A DNA stretch of 64,000 nt from Anaeramoeba flamelloides (Eukaryota > Metamonada > Anaeramoebidae): assembly GCA_027625915.1 (NCBI GenBank), contig JANTQA010000026.1, positions 7,192,001 to 7,256,000 on the forward strand, read 5' to 3'. How positions within the stretch are numbered: position 1 is the first letter of the stretch; each line of letters starts with the position of its first letter. The translations under genes were made by a program, and so were the position numbers. Below are positions 1 through 11,124 of the stretch, piece by piece. Under the pieces are notes generated by a model. It was not told the DNA's origin and searched no databases. It worked only from the letters and a program-made list of their open reading frames with translations.

Positions 1-1469
1 CTCATCGATTTATTATTTTTTACTTTTTTAGCTATGGGTATTTTTATTGATAACTTGTTTATAGTGTTTTTACACATCCTGTGAATTCAGTGAGTGGTTG
101 GTTTTAACTTTGTTATAAAAATGATATTATTATTTTAGATTGATATATTACTTATTATTCATGTTCTCTTTTTTATTTGATTAAATTTTTCTTTAATTAC
201 TTATTTTTCTAAATAAATCAATAAAAAAATTTTAATTTTGAATTTTCATTTTTTTATTATTCGTTCTTTTTTTGTTATTACTTTCAGTTTTCTAAATATT
301 AGAACTTTTAAAGTAACAATTCTCTATATTTAAAGTAGATATCAAACTTTTGAAATTTAAGATTCAATTTTTTACAATATTTAAGGATCATTCTTATAAA
401 AGCAAATTGTTTTTTTTTTTTTTTTTTATTTATTTAATTATTTAAAAAATATTTAAGAACATATCTTTTTTTTTCATAATGTTGATTCAGATCAAAAGTT
501 ATAAACTAATTATATTTTTAAACATAAATGATATTTCAATCACTTACATAATTTTAAGACTCTGTTTTTATTTTCAAACTTTTTTCAGAAATATTCAATA
601 TTTTCAATTTTATTTTTTAAGAAATTATTTTTTAGACCTATGTCTAAAATTTTAATTATTTTAATATTTTACAAAAAAATATCTTATAAAAATCTTTTTT
701 TTAATTTACTAAGTGGATAAGGTATAATTCAAAAGTTTTAACCAAATAAATGGAACAAATCTTGGAAGAATCGGAGAGGATTCTATTTCCACATTTTTTT
801 ATATTTGTATATAACACAGAAATTGTTATAAAAAAAAAGATGATATATCTTGATTTGATATTTATTGTTTTTTTTTTTATTAAATTTGTAATCTTCTAAA
901 AATGTTTATTTGGATAATAATTAACAAATAACTAGATTATAAATCAAATTATAAGGTTTTTTTTTCTCTATTCAATAGGGAAATATAGTTCACTAGTTAA
1001 AACCTATCCAAACATTATGATTCAATCTGAATGAAAATTACTAAGAGAGCAAAAAAAATAAAAAATCCTAGACTCTTGATGGTTATTTATTTTGAACAAA
1101 TTATAATTAGTTTTTAATATAGAATTCTACCTTAAATTGAATTCAAAAAAAGAAAAAAACAATGTTAAAGTTATAAACTCTTTTTCAAATATAAGGGTAC
1201 AAAAAAATTTAAGAATTATTCATAATTGGATCAAATCAATTGTATTATCATTCTAAAATCTAAGAAATGCTTTGAAGCATAAAATAAAAAAAAACTCTAC
1301 CGAATCTTTAAAGCTCATTAAAATAATTCAATAAAAATTAAAATTCAATATTTTTAAAAATTGATTTGCCCATTTTATTTGAAATCAGAAATCTAGTTTT
1401 GTAAATTGTAATGAAAACAATTATAAACCCAATAAAAACCTTTGAACAAGGCGAATTGGGAAAAAGTTC
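1..1469. other. Left-edge non-coding AT-rich stretch
   Basis: I see no convincing gene. A pyrimidine-rich tract ending in an AG near 31 is followed by a short open frame that stops within 60 bases. It could be the last exon of a gene lying to the left, but nothing in it is recognisable. A 49-codon open frame begins at an ATG near 751 (first residues MEQILEESERILF) and soon turns into hydrophobic F/I-rich sequence. I do not call it. Confidence 0.35.
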
Positions 1470-2184
1470 TCAACATTTTATTGATAATTCTTTACACGTC
1501 AAACTTTTGTTCTTTAAAGTCTCATATTCAATATAAAGCCGCAATTCATCTGGTGTTTTGTTGGAATGTTTTATTTTCTTTATTTCTCTTTTCTTTGTTC
1601 CATGAATCAATCCAATAATGGTCTTTCTTAATTCCTATTTCTAGCTCATTCGAAATCAAACTGAAACTGTTTCCATTTATACACAGGTAGATTATTTCCA
1701 AATTGGTTTCTTCTTATCTTGCTTTTTCATTTTCCAACTGTTCAATATCCAAAAATAAAAAAAGCAAAAAATGAAAAAATGAATAATTAAAATGAAAATC
1801 ACCCATAAGTAATTATCTTATTAACAATCAAATTCGAAGGTATTGACGATTTGAGAGGTGTGCCCTTTTGTTTGCAAAATAATTTATTTTTATAAAAATA
1901 GAGATTTCAAGAAGAAAAAGGTATATGATTTACGATTAATAAATGATTATTGAATTTTTCTATGAATGAATACTTTTTAATTGTAAAATATTTAGATTTA
2001 ATACCTTTAAATACAAACCAGCTGGGGTTTTATCTTCAAAGGTATATTCTTCTGTTAATATTTTAATTTTTGGCAAGTTATTAACATTATCGAAAATATA
2101 ACTCACTTTCAAAAACAAAATGATGATTGTAATTAATTTGAAATCTGTGATTAAAACTATTGAAAAAATAGTTGAAAAAACCAT
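1470..2184 (-). other. Unrecognised, possibly decayed minus-strand gene
   Basis: Several neighbouring minus-strand open segments have more protein-like composition than the surroundings, but they lie in different frames. Reading leftwards, one contains KILTEEYTFEDKTPAGLYLK and ends at a possible GTATTA donor near 2017. The next contains KQKGTPLKSSIPSNLIVNK (around 1810-1890). A third contains LCINGNSFSLISNELEIG and HYWIDSWNKEK (around 1560-1710). The last contains TPDELRLYIEYETLKNKSL and stops at 1470. Frame changes between them could be small introns or decay. I do not recognise a family, and no single start is compelling. The block lies head-to-head with the eS1 gene, about 155 bases away. 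Confidence 0.25.
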
Positions 2185-2339
2185 AGACTACCATACTCAT
2201 ATCAAAATGTCGAGAATAGTTAACCCCCAGATTTCCCAAAGAAAAAAAGAACTAAAAATCAAAATGCTTTTTAAAAGAAAATCAAAACATTTTTTTTGAA
2301 ATTTATTTTGCCTTTTACTTACTTAAATTTTATTCTTGA

Positions 2340-3568
2340 ATGACAATTGGAAAATCTAATAGACAGTTCCGAAAAAAAGGAAGAAAACAAAAAGCCGATC
2401 CATTTTTAAAAAAAGTATGGTATGATGTTAAAGCACCAAACATTTTCCGAGAAACTCAAATTGGTAAAACATGTGTTAACCCAACTGGAGGTGGTAAAAC
2501 TTCTGAACAACAATTAGACAAGAGAATGTTTGAAGTAAGCTTAGGCGATCTTAATAAAGATGAAAGAAAATCCTATATGCAATTTAAATTCCGTGTTGAA
2601 CACGTTTCTGGTACTAACTGTTTCACTAACTTTTATGGAATGAGACTAACCAATGACAAGGTCCAATCACTTGTTGTTAAATATCATACCTTAATTGAAG
2701 CCGTTGTAAATGTAAAAACCACTGATGGTAAGTATTTTTCTACCTTTTCTTTTTTTTAAAAACAAAAGGGATTTTCTTTTTTTTAAAAACAAAAGGGATT
2801 TTCTTTTTGATGATTTTTTTTTTTTTTTTGCTTTTGCTTTTTGATATTTTTTTATTTTTTTATTTATTTTTTTTGTTTTTTTTTAAAAATGGAACTTTTG
2901 TTGGAAATTCTTTTCTGTGAAATTTTCACAGAAAGAATTTTCTTTTCAAAAAAGCTTTTTTTTTTTTTTTTTTCTTTTTATTTTTTTTTTTTGTTTTTAT
3001 TTCAAAACAAAGTCTATTTTCAAAAAAAAACTAAACTTTTCACCTTCTTTTATTTGTTAAACAAAAAATCTCAACAACAACGATACAAATTCCTTTCCTC
3101 TCTAAAAAAAAATATTCAAAAACAAACCCACAACAAAAAACAAAAAACCAACAAACAAAAAACCGTTTTAAAAATTGAAAAGGTTATACTGTAAGAATTT
3201 TCTGTATTGGATTTACCAAAAAAGACAGAAACCAAGTCAAAAAAACATGTTACGCACAAAGCTCCCAAGTCAGAGAAATTAGAAGAAGAATGGTCAACAT
3301 CATGATCAAAGAATCCAACTGCACATTAAAAGAATTAACACTTAAACTGATCTCAGAATCCGTCCCAAAGGAAATCACAAAGCAATGCCAAAGCGTTTTC
3401 CCATTACAAAACGTCTATCTTAGAAAGATGAAGGTCTTGAAAACACCAAAGGTTGATGTTGACACAATCCTTAAATTACACGGATTTGAAACAAAGAAAA
3501 AAAAAGAAACTGGCAAAAAAGTAAATAGAAAAAAAAAGAGAGGCGGTAACAAAAAGAAAAAAAATTAA
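2340..3568 (+). CDS. RPS3A: 40S ribosomal protein eS1 (S3a)
   Basis: This protein of the small ribosomal subunit lies near the mRNA exit/platform region and is needed for 40S assembly and initiation. Exon 1 is 2340-2727 and exon 2 is 3183-3568; the 455-bp intron starts GTAAGT and ends AAAG, and a Gly codon is split (G|GT). The spliced protein is 257 residues against 264 in human. The N-terminus matches the family closely: a basic start, DPFLKKVWYDVKAP, IGKT, FEVSLGDL, then NCFTNFYGMRLT and the VKTTDG stretch just before the junction. Exon 2 continues exactly where the family does (YTVRIFCIGFTKK) and carries the conserved KQCQSVFPLQNVYLRK block. The C-terminus is a Lys/Arg/Asn tail rather than the acidic, Ser-containing tail of animals. 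The start ATG is the first one and has the expected family length. Confidence 0.96.
2750..2803 (+). repeat. 27-bp tandem duplication in the eS1 intron
   Basis: Two adjacent identical 27-base units (T-run, AAAAAC, AAAAGGGATTTTC) sit just inside the 5' part of the eS1 intron. This looks like recent replication slippage. The remainder of the intron is T-rich and then A/C-rich, with no other structure seen. Confidence 0.8.
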
Positions 3569-6421
3569 TTCGTTTCATCTTTTCAATTTTAATATTATTG
3601 AAAAAATTATATATATACACCCTAAATAATTTTTAATCATTTATTATGATTAAAAAGATTTCAGAACGATCTAAACCGTGATCGTTATTAGAGAAATCAT
3701 TTCTTTTTTTTTTTTGTATTGATCGTTTCAAATAAATTAAGAAATTACTCCATAGAGATTAAAATTAATAATTAAAAAAAAATTCCTTTTTTTTTCAATG
3801 AATTAATATCCAATTCTTAATAGTTTTTATTTCCTGTTTTTTGTATTTTTTTTACCCGAAACAAAATAACACAGATTAAATTTATAATGAGCTTGGGCTT
3901 TAAATAGTCAAGAATTAAACTTTTTTTTTTTTTTTTTTAATTATCATAAAATGAAGAAAGATTAATAGAGCCAATTGTTTGGTATTAATTTCATTTTTTT
4001 TTCAATTTGGTGCTATTTTTCTCTTTTTAGAATCTTGAGGCACTATTGTTAGAAACTTAGATTCTTTTTTCCTTTTTTTAGTTTTTTACTTTAATACTGT
4101 TTTAACAGTACTAAAAATAACTCAAAAAAACTTAAACTCTAAAATTACAAAACAAAAAAAACAAATAAAATGCTTATGAATTGTTTTTACAAGAAAATAT
4201 TCAAAAAAAAAAAAAAATGATCATTGGTTTGTGGTCTAAAGACTTGGAAAGATTTTACTAATTATTGGTATTTTTTTATTTTATTTGAAGTGGCTGATTG
4301 ATTTTATTTCTTTGTAATTTTTTTTTGTTGTATAGTGAACTTTGTGATTGGGATAAAGAAAGATCAAATTATGAACTTTCTTTTCTATTTCTTTTACTTT
4401 TTTAATAAATAAAATTTTTTCTTCCAATCTAAAAATAATTTTATTGTAATAGATTTCTTTTTCGCTTCAATTTGGTTAATCAATTTTTCTATCTTTTTTT
4501 TTATTTATTGATTAAAAAAAAAAGTAAAACAAGTTGTAAAAAAAAAAAAAATTAAAAAACCATATTACAAAATTTGTATCATCACATTTGATAAACTCTC
4601 AACATATAAAAAAAAAATAAAAGAAAAAAGAAAGAAAGCAATAGAATTACTAAACAATATTTTTCCAAGATATTAAATTCATATAAAATATCCCCCTTTT
4701 TTATTATTAGATTACTAAACAAAAATCAGTTTAGGAAATAAATTAAATCAAAAACAAACTAATATAATAAATAAAATAAATTTATGACAAAACTTTATTT
4801 CTAAATATAATTTATTACTTAACCTAACACTAATATGATGTTTTTAGAAACATTTATATATTTTTTATATTACCAAATAAACAAAATCATCCTCAAAATT
4901 AGTTGAAAACAATTTAAATGCTTTTAAAATTCAGCTAATTCCATTTTTATTACATAAATTTTCAACAAAATTTAAGACAAAAGAAAACATCGAAAATTAA
5001 AAAACAAAAATTTGAATATAGTAAAACAATTTGTTAAAAAAAATTGTGGAAAATGTACCTTGGTCTGAAATTTTTTTCGTGATTTAAATTCCTTTCAGTG
5101 TTTCTGTCTTAAAAGTGGAACTGGCAGTTTTTAAAAATCATATAAAAAGTTATTCTCAATTTGAATACAAAATAATGTTTTGAAAAGTAAAAATATAGAA
5201 ATTCTAAAATAAATTTAAAGAGTAATGTTATCGAAAAATGATCAGAGGAATATATTTGGAACTGTTAAACTGTATATTTTTTTTAAAAAAAGAAAATTAT
5301 TAAAAAAAATACTTTGAATTATTGTAATAATAAAAAAAATGAAAAAACCAAAATTTTTTTTTATATTTGAAAATACTTTTAAACTGGTTTTGGAAAAATA
5401 TAACACATTAAAAAAATCTAACAAGCTGCCTATGATTAGAATAGTTCATACTTATTATCAAGTAAAATATATTTAGGAATTCTGAATTACCTCTTTTCGG
5501 TTTTTTTTTTATTGTTATAATTGTTCATATAAACTATTCGAAATCTATTTTTCAAAATAAAAACAAAGTTTCTCTTTTATAGAAGGTCTATATCTTCAAA
5601 GATCAAAGAAACCCATTAAAAACAACATTTAAACACGGCATTGATTTCTTAAAGTACTATTATTTTCAAAAAGAAAATAGAAAAATAAGGGATCAATGAT
5701 AAAAATTTTCTCTCAAAAAATATAGAGTTAATTTTTTCTTAAAAATTTATTATGAAAAGATTTAAAAAATTTATCGAAATTATGAAAAAAGTTGAAAAAA
5801 CCATCATTCCCAATTTACAATATCTCAAACGATCCAGTATTTAACTTTTAGATTTTGATTTCGCTGTAGATCTTTGATTGATTAAAGAATTCAAATTCTC
5901 TTGTACAAGTAGAATAAAAAAACTTCCGCTTCATTTGGAACATAGCTTTTAACGATTTAAAAATGTATTTTTTGGGCTTATTAAATAATTCCTGGATTTT
6001 TATGAACACACCACCCTTTAAATTTGAAACCTTATGACAAGTTTTTGAAATTGAAAAAATACCATTTATCAAAGAAATTTCTTCTCCTTCAAGACTAATT
6101 TACTTATATTCAATAAAAGATTTAAAACCTTACTTTTAAACAATCTATAAGCAGAAACAAAAAGATTATTTTAAGACAAATTCGATTTAAAACATGGAGG
6201 TAATATAAAACACAAAAAAACTGAAACCCAAATATATAATCCACAAATATAACTGTAACCAAAAAATATAATCTATAAACACAGTTGTTAACAAACCTAT
6301 TTGATAAAACATCATTTAAATCTAATTATTGGAATTATCATTTTTTAATTTTTTGTAAACAAATATATTTTAGTTATTATTAAAAATTCAAAGAATTTAA
6401 ACACACTCATTCAAAGAAACA
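3569..6421. other. Intergenic region eS1 to CSN1
   Basis: AT-rich sequence with several T and A runs. The only structure I can name is a degenerate family A MITE at about 4930-5130, listed separately. A 74-codon minus-strand open frame at 5848-6072 has mixed composition but no recognisable motif, and I do not call it a gene. Confidence 0.5.
4930..5130. mobile_element. Family A palindromic MITE, degenerate copy
   Basis: The right half ends with CTTAAAAGTGGAACTGGCAG, matching the terminus of the clean copy at 48555-48751. The left half retains the internal block TTTTCAACAAAATTTAAGAC. The outer left end is decayed. It is assigned by comparison with the other five copies in the window. Confidence 0.55.
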
Positions 6422-9400
6422 ATGTCTCAAGAAAATAAAATCGAAATTGAAAAAGAGATTGAAATTGAAATCGATAAAGAAAATGAAAAAACAATTGAAA
6501 TCGAAAAAGAAGGATCAGGAGAAGAATCAAAAGGCGAAGAGGAGAACGAAAAAAAAACAGAAAAAGAAAAAGAAAAAGGAGGAGAAGAAAAAAAAAAAGG
6601 ACCAACAAAAGAGCAGCTTGAACAAATTAAAAAAAAAGTGCAGGAAAGAGAGGCTGCCAATGAACCAAAGTTTATTAAGGGTGTAGACTTTTCTTCTTTT
6701 GATATCGAAGATTATATTGAAGGTTACCAAGGTCATACAAGAATGGATCGTTTATTATTTATCGCACAAAGATCTGAAATCCATCAACAAAAGGGTAAAC
6801 ATTCAAATAAAAAAAATCAAAACAAAAAAAATGATTTTTTTTTATTTTATTTTATTTTTGTTTTTTTATATTTTTTTTTCTCATTTATTCTTTTTTTTTT
6901 TATTTATTTTTTCTCTCCTTCTTTTTATTTTACAAAGACAAAAACTAATATGCTTATACAATGAAATCAATTGTTTTTTTTTTTTAATTTACTCTTTTTT
7001 CAATCAATATTAATAACCTCTTTTTTTTATTTTTTTTTCTTTTTTCCAAACTTTTTTTTTCCACCAACAAACAACAAAAAAATTCAAATCAAAAATTAAT
7101 TTACAACAACTTTAGCACTTAAAATGTTTCTTGAAGAAGTTAAAAAAACAAGAAACATTCAAAAATACAGAAAAATTGTTGAAAAATACTCTGATGTTTT
7201 ACAGGATGAAAAGACTCTCGATCAAAAATGGATTGACAAAACACTCAAAGACTCAGCAAGTACATACGACATCTTGGAAACAAACCTTAAAAAGGCGAAA
7301 GAGAATGTTAATCAAGAAGGAATCCGAGACGGAAATGTGCAACTTGGACATTTTTATTTTGGTAAAGGTGATCTCAAATCTGCCTTAAAATATTATTCAA
7401 GAGCAAAAGAAGCTACTGGTGATCCTATTGAAATTGTGAATTGTTGTTTAGCTGCAATAAAAACAGCTATGGAGGGGAAAAGTTATTCTCATATTTCCTC
7501 TTATTTGAATGCAGCACAAAAAAAATCTGAAGACTTAGGTAATTGAAAGCTTTTCCTTGTTTTTTTTTTCTTTGATTTTTTTTTTTTTTTTTTCTTTTCT
7601 TTTCTTTTTATTTGAAAGCTTGACTCTTTGAGAATTTACATAGTATTTTGCTTTTCAAATTCAACAAAATTTTTTTACTAATTGTCTCGGTTCTTTTTGA
7701 TTTTGTCAATTTGTTAGCAAAAGTTAAAGCACGTCGTAAATCCAAACAGAAAAAGAAACAGAAACAATTTTTTTGATATTCAGGGTTACCCAAATATTTT
7801 ACTAATTATTAGTCGAAAAAACGCAAAGATCTTTACAAAATCAATTTGGATATGAAGATTTAAGAGTTATACTGAGGTGCTTCCTTATTAAACATTGAGA
7901 CCAAATTTAAATTTTTTAATTTGAATTTAACAGTACTATAAATTAAAACAGAAAAAAAAATATTTTTGATATTAGCTCCTTATGTCTTGTCAAATAAACT
8001 TTTTAAAAAAAAATTATTAAAATTAATTTTTACAAATCAAATTAAACTAGAAAACTTTTTGATTTTAGGGATCATCTTCAACCAGGGTGAAGTCTAAAAT
8101 TAAAGAATGTTGCTATTGATAGTAAATCGAATTCTTCGCTAGATGGACCAAATGTCTCTAAAAAATCGATTCGTAAAATAGCACTAAAAGTTGATCTTAT
8201 CATTTAAAAAAGTTCCTTTTATTAGTAAAAAAACCCTATAATTTCAGAAAAAAATGTTAATTCCAAGACAAATTACAAGATTGAGTCATCAATACTCTGA
8301 CAAATTCAAAGTACAAAAATATCTTTCTTAAATTTGTCTCGAAATCTCGATTAGTTAGCAAAAAAAATTAATTTTTAGAAAAAAATACATAATTGACTTA
8401 GATTATTTTTTAACCAATTATTTTAACATATTGAAAATACAACTAAACCCCAAATCAAAATTTTTAACAAACCAAAATTCGATTTTTAACACACACAAAA
8501 AAAATATTATTTAATAAATTCGAAAAAAAATACCAAATTAGAACCATTCACTAATTGAAATATTACAATTGTTTATAAATTATAATACTCACAAAACCAA
8601 AAATAAAAAATTATCAATACAAATAAATTATCGATGTGTTAAAAATTTTGGACGGGGCAAAACATAAAATTTTATACTTTAATTTGTTTAAATTCGATTA
8701 GGAATATTGATCGATCAAATTGTTAGATATCAATTGACTTATTTTATTTGTTTTTTCTATTTTGAACAACTCAACCTAAACATAATATCAACTGTTAGAA
8801 AAAATTAATGATCAAACAAAAAAGGTTTGGTAATTCAAAAAAATAAAATAAAAACAAAAAAACTAAAAGATGGAAAAAAAGATTTTCATATTTTACAAAA
8901 ATCAAAATTATTTCCAATTTGAATGTAATTATATTATAGTGATTCTTTGAACTGTTTGGAAAATTTTGAATTTTAGTTTAGTTTCATTTATATGAAACTA
9001 AATGAACCGATCTTTAGGTTTTTTTGTCATGAATCATTCAATAAGTAAATCTTTAAATTAAAAAATATGAAAAAAATTAGTTGCTTTATTGTGTTCTAAA
9101 TATTAATTAAAAATGCTGGAATACTATTAATTGGGTTTTATATCTTTAGATTTTGAGTTGTAATTCAAAAAAAAATTCCAAAAATGAAACTTTCTTAATA
9201 GTGAACATTAGTAAAAGAATGTTAATAATTTTAGTTCAATATTATTTATAATAGATTTTTTAGAGTTATTTGAACTAAAGGGCGCTTATGTGATTCGCTT
9301 TCAATTACACATACTTTGATAATAAACGAATCTCTGGTGATGTTAATCCCTTAAAAATTAAAAATTAAAGTATCCTTTTATTTTTGAATTCATTTTTGTT

Positions 9401-11124
9401 TTTTTTCATTTTGCCAAATTTGATTTAATTAAACCATTAACCTTGAAACAAAAATACTAAACCATTCAAAAATAGAAAATTTTCACAATAAAAATGAAGA
9501 AAACCATAAACCAATTCATATATTCCCTTTTCTGTTTTATTTATTGAAATATTTTATTTTAAAAAAGGATGATTTTTTATGGTTTTGTAACCACAATTTT
9601 ATTATAATTACAATACAATTCAAAAATAGGGGCAAAAAAAATTTCCAAATTTCAATTATTTTTGATAATTGACATTTGAAGAATAAATAAGTTGTATAAT
9701 ACACATTAGAGAATAGTTGATAAACATATGAAGTAAATCCACTAAATCAATATAGTAATTTTCTTAAAAATTGAAAAACTAAAATTCTTAGGTCAATCAT
9801 TGAAGAAAAACAAAAATATTCAATCTGATCTTCAATTGAAGATCCAAAGAAAATTCCAATAGAAATCAATATATTTTTTCTACAATCATTATCTCAGTTT
9901 CAATAATATTAGAATAACATGTTTTTACCAAGTGACTATTAGATCTTTTTTTAAAAAAAAATTTGCAAACTTATTTACTATTTTAAATAAAAATTGAAAA
10001 CAAAAAAAACAAAAATGTGAAAAAATGTGAAAAAAATGATTTCAATTATGAAATTTCCAAAATTAATTTTTTTTCTTCTAATATACATTCAAACCCTTTA
10101 AAAACATATGTAATCATCTCATAACAACTGCGCCTCTTTGACTGGAAAATTGCTTATTCTATCATGGAAAATATCAAAAAAATGTTTTTTTCTATTATAT
10201 TGTGAAATTTCATTTTTCAAATATTTTTTAAAATTTTTGTAACTGATAACAAAAATGAGAAAATTCTGAGAAAAAAAAAAAACAACAAAGTGTAAATTTA
10301 ATATTAACTTATATGTTTATTTCTGGATTATATTTTTACCTTTAATAAAATGAATAGAACTTGAAACAAATGGAATTTTAAGAACTATAAATGGATTTCT
10401 CTCTTTAACTTCACGTGAATTTAAAACAGCAGCACATCAATTTATTCATGCGCCAGGTAAGAAGGTATTTGAATATCCCGAGATCTTCACCTCGCTTGAT
10501 ATTGGTATCTATGGAGGCTTTTTATCATTAGCAACATTTAATCGAAGAGAATTAAAAAGGAACATTTTAGATAATGAATATTTTAAAAATTATCTCGAAT
10601 TGGTACCAGAAATGCGCGATATCATTTATAATTTCTATGAATCAAATTATGCTGCCTTTGTGGAAGGTTTGGAAAAAATCAAACCACAATTATTATTAGA
10701 TCAATATCTAAGTTCACACGTTGAACGATTATATATTAGAATCCGAGAAAAGGCAATTATCCAATATTTCTCGCCTTATTTAACTCTTGATATGAAAAAA
10801 ATGGCTACCGATTTTGGCACAACACTTGAATTAATCGAAATTGAAGTTTCAAATTTAATTGCTGAGGACAAATTAGCAGGAAAAATTGATCAAAAAAATA
10901 AAATCTTATATGGCACAAGAATTAACAAAAGAAGTCAAACTTTCCAAGAAGTTTTATCATTTGGTAAGGATTATAGAAGAAAAACCCGTGCTTTACTTTT
11001 AAGAGCCAATTTGATTCAAAATAAAATGACAGTTAAAAGACCAAGAAAGAAGCTGATGATGGGTGGGGAAAATATGAACTTTATGAATATGCAATTATTA
11101 AATTTAATGAGAGGTTTTAATTAA
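6422..11124 (+). CDS. GPS1: COP9 signalosome complex subunit 1 (CSN1)
   Basis: CSN1 is a scaffold subunit of the COP9 signalosome, which removes NEDD8 from cullin-RING ubiquitin ligases. Exons are 6422-6794, 7116-7538 and 10358-11124, with introns GTAAAC...TTAG and GTAATT...ATAG; both junctions split a codon after its first base. The 520-residue product has a charged Glu/Lys/Ile N-terminus (residues 1-60), then FDIEDYIEGYQGHTRMDRL, which matches the family's LDLEQYAASYSGLMRIERL. The Rpn7-like helical repeats are at about 126-290 (ALKM at the splice, LGHFYFGKGDLKSALKYYSRA) and the PCI domain at about 310-465 (IYGGFLSLATFNRRELKRN, then YLSSHVERLY and IQYFSPY). The 2.8-kb second intron carries dispersed repeats. 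The stretch at the second junction is some 10-20 residues shorter than in animals, so a very small exon may be missed. Rpn7 was considered, but the motifs fit CSN1 far better. Confidence 0.93.
8066..8405 (+). repeat. Dispersed repeat D, copy 1 (CSN1 intron 2)
   Basis: About 340 bases align in the same orientation with 39032-39375. Shared landmarks are GGTGAAGTCTAAAAT / GGAGAAGTCTAAGAT, GTTGATCTTATCA, the phrase TTAGTAAAAAAACCC and a following ATTTCAGAAAAAAAT. Repeat E follows 40 bases downstream, so D and E may be parts of one longer element. No coding capacity is visible. Confidence 0.65.
8442..8970 (+). repeat. Dispersed repeat E, copy 1 (CSN1 intron 2)
   Basis: About 530 bases match 47695-48240 in inverted orientation. 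Landmarks include TTATCAATACAAATAAAT, GTTTATAAATTA, AACAACTCAAC, a TTTTACAAAAATCAAAATTA block and GGAAAATTTTGAATTTTAG at the end. No open frame or terminal repeat was found, so I leave the class open. Confidence 0.65.
9015..9360 (+). repeat. Dispersed repeat F, copy 1 (CSN1 intron 2)
   Basis: This segment resembles 13735-14170 (shared phrases TTAATTGGGTTT / TTAGTTGGGTTT, then TTCCAAAAATGAAA and a nearby CATTAGTAAAA). It also resembles about 41520-41830 (ATTTTTTAGAGTTATTTGA, then a GGTGA.GNTAATC.CTTAA block). No coding capacity is seen. Confidence 0.5.

Noticed and set aside
2841-3194. 117-codon frame in the eS1 intron
   Set aside because: It is Phe/Lys homopolymer text from T and A runs lying within an intron fixed by eS1 homology.
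6411-6660. Minus-strand open frames opposite the CSN1 N-terminus (Phe/Ser/Leu-rich)
   Set aside because: They are antisense shadows of the Glu/Lys repeat in CSN1 exon 1.
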